From NCBI GenBank assembly GCA_013003285.1, contig JABDJY010000305.1, forward strand, positions 1 to 9,186: a DNA stretch of 9,186 bases, given 5' to 3'. The translations under genes and the position numbers were made by a program. The stretch comes from Alphaproteobacteria bacterium (GTDB lineage Bacteria > Pseudomonadota > Alphaproteobacteria > UBA6615). Below, piece by piece: positions 6,944 to 9,186 of this stretch. The notes below the pieces were generated by a model. The model worked only from the letters and a program-made list of their open reading frames with translations, was not told the origin of the DNA and made no database searches. Numbering within the stretch: the stretch's first letter is position 1; each line of letters starts with the position of its first letter.

Positions 6944-6973
6944 TTGCGTCGAGGCTCGCATGGGCGTTATCGT
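6944..6973 (+). promoter_or_regulatory. Candidate promoter of the acyl-CoA synthetase gene
   Basis: TTGCGT (6944-6949) and TATCGT (6968-6973) are separated by 18 bases, a passable sigma-70-type pair ending 33 bases before the start codon. The ribosome binding site GGGGGAG (6993-6999) follows, seven bases from ATG 7007. The -10 match is mediocre, so this is a suggestion only. Confidence 0.3.
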
Positions 6974-7006
6974 CATTGTTCTGTTTAGGGGCGGGGGAGT
7001 ACCAAA

Positions 7007-8659
7007 ATGAAACCGGCAGAATCTTATGACGCCATGTGCGCACAGCAGCGTTGGCGCATTCCCGATCATTTCAACATGGGCGTCGCGGTCTGCGATAAGC
7101 AGAAGCAGCGCGATGTGGCGCTGATCCACCCGCTGCCCGACAACGAGGTTCGCGAATACACTTTCGGCGATCTGAAACGCCTGTCGAACCGACTGGCCAA
7201 TCTGCTGGTCGCCAAGGGCATCAATCGTGGCGATCGGGTCGGCATTCTGCTGCCGCAGACGCCGGAAACCGCAACCGCCCATGTCGCCATCTACAAGGCC
7301 GGCATGGTGGCCATGCCGCTCTTCGTTCTGTTCGGCGCCGACGCGCTGGAATATCGGCTGGCGGATTCCGGCGCCCGCGCGCTCATCACCGACCGGGAGA
7401 ACGCCGCCAAGCTGGTCGGCATCCGCGACCGCTTGCCCAATCTTGAAGTTGTGCTGTCGATCGACGGCCCGGGCGAGGACGGCGCCGGCGGCGCGTTGGA
7501 CTTTCACGGCGAGCTGGCGAAAGTCTCCGACAAGTTCGATCCGGTCGACACCCTCGCCGAAGAGCCCGGCCTCTTGATCTACACATCGGGCACCACCGGT
7601 CCGCCCAAAGGCGCGCTGCACGCCCATCGGGTGCTGATCGGCCATATGCCCGGCGTCGAGATGATTTTCGACTTCTTCCCGCAGCCTGGCGACGTAGCCT
7701 GGACCCCGGCCGACTGGGCTTGGATCGGTGGCCTCTACGACGTGCTCATGCCGGCGCTCTATCGCGGCGTGCCCCAGGTCATTAACCCGCCGGGCAAGTT
7801 CGATGCGGAGGCCGCGTTCGAGTTGATCGCGCGCTTCGGCATCAATGTCGCCTTCATCCCGCCCACCGGCTTAAAGATGATGCGCCAGATAGCGAACCCG
7901 CGCGACCGTTGGAACTACAGCCTGCGCACCGTGTTTTCCGGCGGCGAGGCGCTGGGCAACGAGCTCATGGGCTGGGGCCGCGACGCGCTGGGGGTCATCA
8001 TCAACGAGGCCTATGGCCAGACCGAATGCAACGTCATCGTCGGTTGTTGCGGCGGCATCATGACGCCACCGCCCGGCTCCATGGGCCGCGCCTCGCCGGG
8101 TCACGATCTAAAAATCCTCGACGAAAATGGCGTCGAGGTGCCGCGCGGCGAATTGGGCAGCATCTGCTGCAAGGCCCCCGACCCGGTGATGTTCTTGGAA
8201 TATTGGAACCAGCCCGAGGCGACCCGCAACAAGTTTGTCACCGACGCCAACGGCGATGAATGGCTGGTCACCGGCGACACCGCCAAACAGGACGCGGACG
8301 GTTGGATATTCTTCATCGGCCGCGACGACGATGTGATCACCTCGTCGGGCTACCGCATCGGCCCGGCGGAGGTCGAGGACTGCCTGTTCGCCCATCCTGC
8401 CGTCGCCCTGTCCGCCGTGATCGGCGTCCCCGATCCCGAACGCACCGAGCGGGTGAAGGCGTTCATCATCCTCAATGAGGGGTTCGAAGGCTCGGACGAG
8501 CTGGCGCGCGAAATCCAGACCCATGTGCGCACCCGCCTCGCCGCCCACGAATATCCCCGGGAGGTCGAGTTCGTCACCGAATTACCGATGACAACGACGG
8601 GCAAAATTCAGCGCAAGGTGCTGCGCGAAATGGAAGTGGCGAAGCAGGCGGCTGAGTAA
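7007..8659 (+). CDS. AMP-forming acyl-CoA synthetase (acetyl-/medium-chain-type)
   Basis: This 550-residue enzyme of the adenylate-forming ANL superfamily should activate a carboxylic acid with ATP to an acyl-adenylate and pass it to coenzyme A. All core motifs are present: the phosphate-binding loop YTSGTTGPPKG (192-202), TPADWAWIGGLYD (233-245), FSGGEALG (310-317), YGQTE (336-340), TGD (422-424), GRDDDVITSSGYRIGPAEVE (438-457) and the catalytic lysine in PMTTTGKIQRK (Lys533). The length and the TPADWAWIGGLYD and SGYRIGPAEVE signatures fit acetyl-/medium-chain acyl-CoA synthetases rather than long-chain FadD or 4-coumarate ligases, but the acid cannot be named from sequence. No signal peptide is present, so it is cytoplasmic. 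The start is fixed by GGGGGAG seven bases upstream. Its TAA lies 4 bp from the converging stop codon of the cupin gene. It is divergent from the DUF3179 operon, and nothing links the two functionally. Confidence 0.93.
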   Translation: MKPAESYDAMCAQQRWRIPDHFNMGVAVCDKQKQRDVALIHPLPDNEVREYTFGDLKRLSNRLANLLVAKGINRGDRVGILLPQTPETATAHVAIYKAGMVAMPLFVLFGADALEYRLADSGARALITDRENAAKLVGIRDRLPNLEVVLSIDGPGEDGAGGALDFHGELAKVSDKFDPVDTLAEEPGLLIYTSGTTGPPKGALHAHRVLIGHMPGVEMIFDFFPQPGDVAWTPADWAWIGGLYDVLMPALYRGVPQVINPPGKFDAEAAFELIARFGINVAFIPPTGLKMMRQIANPRDRWNYSLRTVFSGGEALGNELMGWGRDALGVIINEAYGQTECNVIVGCCGGIMTPPPGSMGRASPGHDLKILDENGVEVPRGELGSICCKAPDPVMFLEYWNQPEATRNKFVTDANGDEWLVTGDTAKQDADGWIFFIGRDDDVITSSGYRIGPAEVEDCLFAHPAVALSAVIGVPDPERTERVKAFIILNEGFEGSDELAREIQTHVRTRLAAHEYPREVEFVTELPMTTTGKIQRKVLREMEVAKQAAE

Positions 8660-8663
8660 GCCG

Positions 8664-8993
8664 CTACTTCTTATATTCGATCTCAAACCCGGTCACGGTC
8701 ACGTCGCCGGTGTTGATGGCGTTGTGCTCGACCGGCGCTGAATAGGCCGATGCGCCGCCGGGCTTGTAGGAGAACACAGCGCTGGTGCCATCGGCGAAAT
8801 GGGAGGTCAGCTCGCCCTCCGACTGGTGCATAACCACATAATCCCATTCGTGGATATGCCAGCCGGCCTGCTCGCCAGGATGAAGGATATATTGGGTGAT
8901 CCGGGTCTTCTCGTCTTCATGTATCAGGATCGGCTCGGCGCAGGTACGGCCGCCGGTTTGGTCTTCGGTCTTATCGGCGAGTTGCGTGGACAT
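8664..8993 (-). CDS. Small single-domain cupin protein
   Basis: The protein has 109 residues and one cupin barrel. Motif 1 is GWHIHEWDYVVMHQSEGEL, with His46, His48 and probably Glu49 or Tyr52 as metal ligands. Motif 2 is SAPVEHNAINTGDVTVTGFEIEYK, with His90 as the third histidine. This suits an isolated metal-binding cupin that could act on or sense a small molecule; the substrate is unknown. The first 18 residues are polar and look flexible, and no signal peptide is seen. A purine-rich GAAGGGTAGGG lies just before ATG 8993. The gene converges with the acyl-CoA synthetase gene and is divergent from the gene starting at 9151, so it is probably a single-gene transcript. Confidence 0.87.
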   Translation of the reverse strand: MSTQLADKTEDQTGGRTCAEPILIHEDEKTRITQYILHPGEQAGWHIHEWDYVVMHQSEGELTSHFADGTSAVFSYKPGGASAYSAPVEHNAINTGDVTVTGFEIEYKK

Positions 8994-9013
8994 GTTGGCC
9001 CTACCCTTCTTCG

Positions 9014-9043
9014 GTGGCTATTTCTGTGGCTATTGCGATGGCT
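9014..9043. repeat. Three imperfect 12-bp tandem units in the cupin gene leader
   Basis: GTGGCTATT occurs at 9014-9022 and 9026-9034, and a third, decayed unit (ATGGCT) begins at 9038, a period of 12 bases. It lies 21-50 bases upstream of the cupin start codon. It may be simple slippage; no function is evident. Confidence 0.35.
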
Positions 9044-9050
9044 GACCCGC

Positions 9051-9079
9051 ATATTCTGAAATATACCGGCTCGGATCAA
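9051..9079 (-). promoter_or_regulatory. Candidate promoter of the cupin gene
   Basis: On the minus strand TTGATC (9079-9074) and GAATAT (9056-9051) are 17 bases apart, followed by about 57 bases before ATG 8993. The match to a sigma-70-type promoter is moderate and rests on spacing alone. Confidence 0.28.
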
Positions 9080-9094
9080 GCGTAGCCTGGGCGT

Positions 9095-9125
9095 TTGCAT
9101 CAAACCCCGGATTTCCGGCTATAAT
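9095..9125 (+). promoter_or_regulatory. Candidate promoter of the gene starting at 9151
   Basis: A perfect TATAAT (9120-9125) is preceded by TTGCAT (9095-9100) with a rather long 19-base spacer. Transcription would begin near 9132, just before the ribosome binding site GGAGAGG (9137-9143), giving a very short leader. The -10 match makes this the best promoter candidate in the window. Confidence 0.45.
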
Positions 9126-9150
9126 TGCGCCGCTACGGAGAGGATAAATA

Positions 9151-9186
9151 ATGAGCGTCCCAGAAGAAGTTCGCGAAGCCGTATTG
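9151..9186 (+). CDS. Start of an unidentified gene (cut by the right window edge)
   Basis: ATG 9151 is preceded by GGAGAGG with a seven-base gap and by a TATAAT element, so a real gene start is likely. Only 12 codons are visible (MSVPEEVREAVL), too few to name a family. The acidic, helix-like opening without a hydrophobic run suggests a cytoplasmic protein. Confidence 0.55.
   Translation, partial: MSVPEEVREAVL

Larger units (their letters stand above)
6735..7006. other. Gene-free divergent region between the DUF3179 operon and the acyl-CoA synthetase gene
   Basis: Together with 6645-6734 this is the only gene-free stretch over 300 bases. It must hold the plus-strand promoter of the synthetase gene and the minus-strand promoter that feeds the terminator at 6704-6734. 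I see no coding frame of useful length on either strand, only a 14-codon frame on the minus strand (6777-6733). It looks more AT-rich than its flanks around 6780-6815. On the minus strand TATCTT (6789-6784) is a possible -10 element, with only a poor -35 (CTTTTA) 17 bases before it. I do not recognise a known riboswitch class. Confidence 0.5.

Noticed and set aside
6645..7006. A known riboswitch class (such as cobalamin, TPP or molybdenum cofactor) upstream of the terminator
   Set aside because: I could not find the conserved core of any class I know, and the stretch between the possible promoter and the terminator is only about 70 bases. A covariance-model search would decide; a significant hit would overturn this.
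6806..7645. Long minus-strand open frame (279 codons) opposite the start of the acyl-CoA synthetase gene
   Set aside because: It is antisense to clear adenylate-forming enzyme sequence, has no recognisable domain, and has no ribosome binding site. GC-rich genes commonly produce such frames.
8108..8548. Minus-strand open frame of 146 codons inside the acyl-CoA synthetase gene
   Set aside because: It is antisense to the conserved C-terminal domain of the synthetase and has no domain of its own.

Overview
The window looks like the chromosome of an alphaproteobacterium, plausibly Rhodospirillales-like. The strongest marker is a MipZ-type division ATPase, a ParA/MinD relative characteristic of Alphaproteobacteria, followed by a VWA-like gene. 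Composition is moderately GC-rich by eye (not counted). I see no transposase, integrase, tRNA, rRNA or CRISPR array. The region reads as ordinary chromosome containing one unusual gene cluster.

Layout. Everything from the left edge to about 6.64 kb is on the minus strand, so it reads right to left. First come three tandem genes for secreted DUF3179 proteins (6644 to 5643, 5608 to 4574, 4532 to 3498), spaced 34 and 41 bp apart like one operon. After a 124-bp gap come a single-subunit cytoplasmic-type molybdopterin oxidoreductase (3373 to 1268), mipZ (joined to it by a TGATG stop/start overlap) and the start of a VWA-like protein that runs off the left edge. To the right of the DUF3179 genes is a 362-bp gene-free divergent region, followed by an AMP-forming acyl-CoA synthetase on the plus strand (7007-8659). 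A small cupin gene on the minus strand (8993 to 8664) converges on it with 4 bp between the stop codons. After a 157-bp divergent region a new plus-strand gene begins at 9151 and is cut by the window end.

How the genes may work together. The DUF3179 triplet is the most distinctive unit. All three proteins have export signals and keep the same HEIVN, YCPLCNS and SWWQQFTGE motifs, but their function is unknown to me. Upstream of the triplet, on its own strand, is a strong intrinsic terminator with no recognisable gene in front of it. It could be a leader attenuator for the DUF3179 operon or the 3' end of a small RNA. The link between the oxidoreductase and mipZ is positional: it implies shared transcription, not a shared pathway. 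The acyl-CoA synthetase and cupin look like independent metabolic genes.
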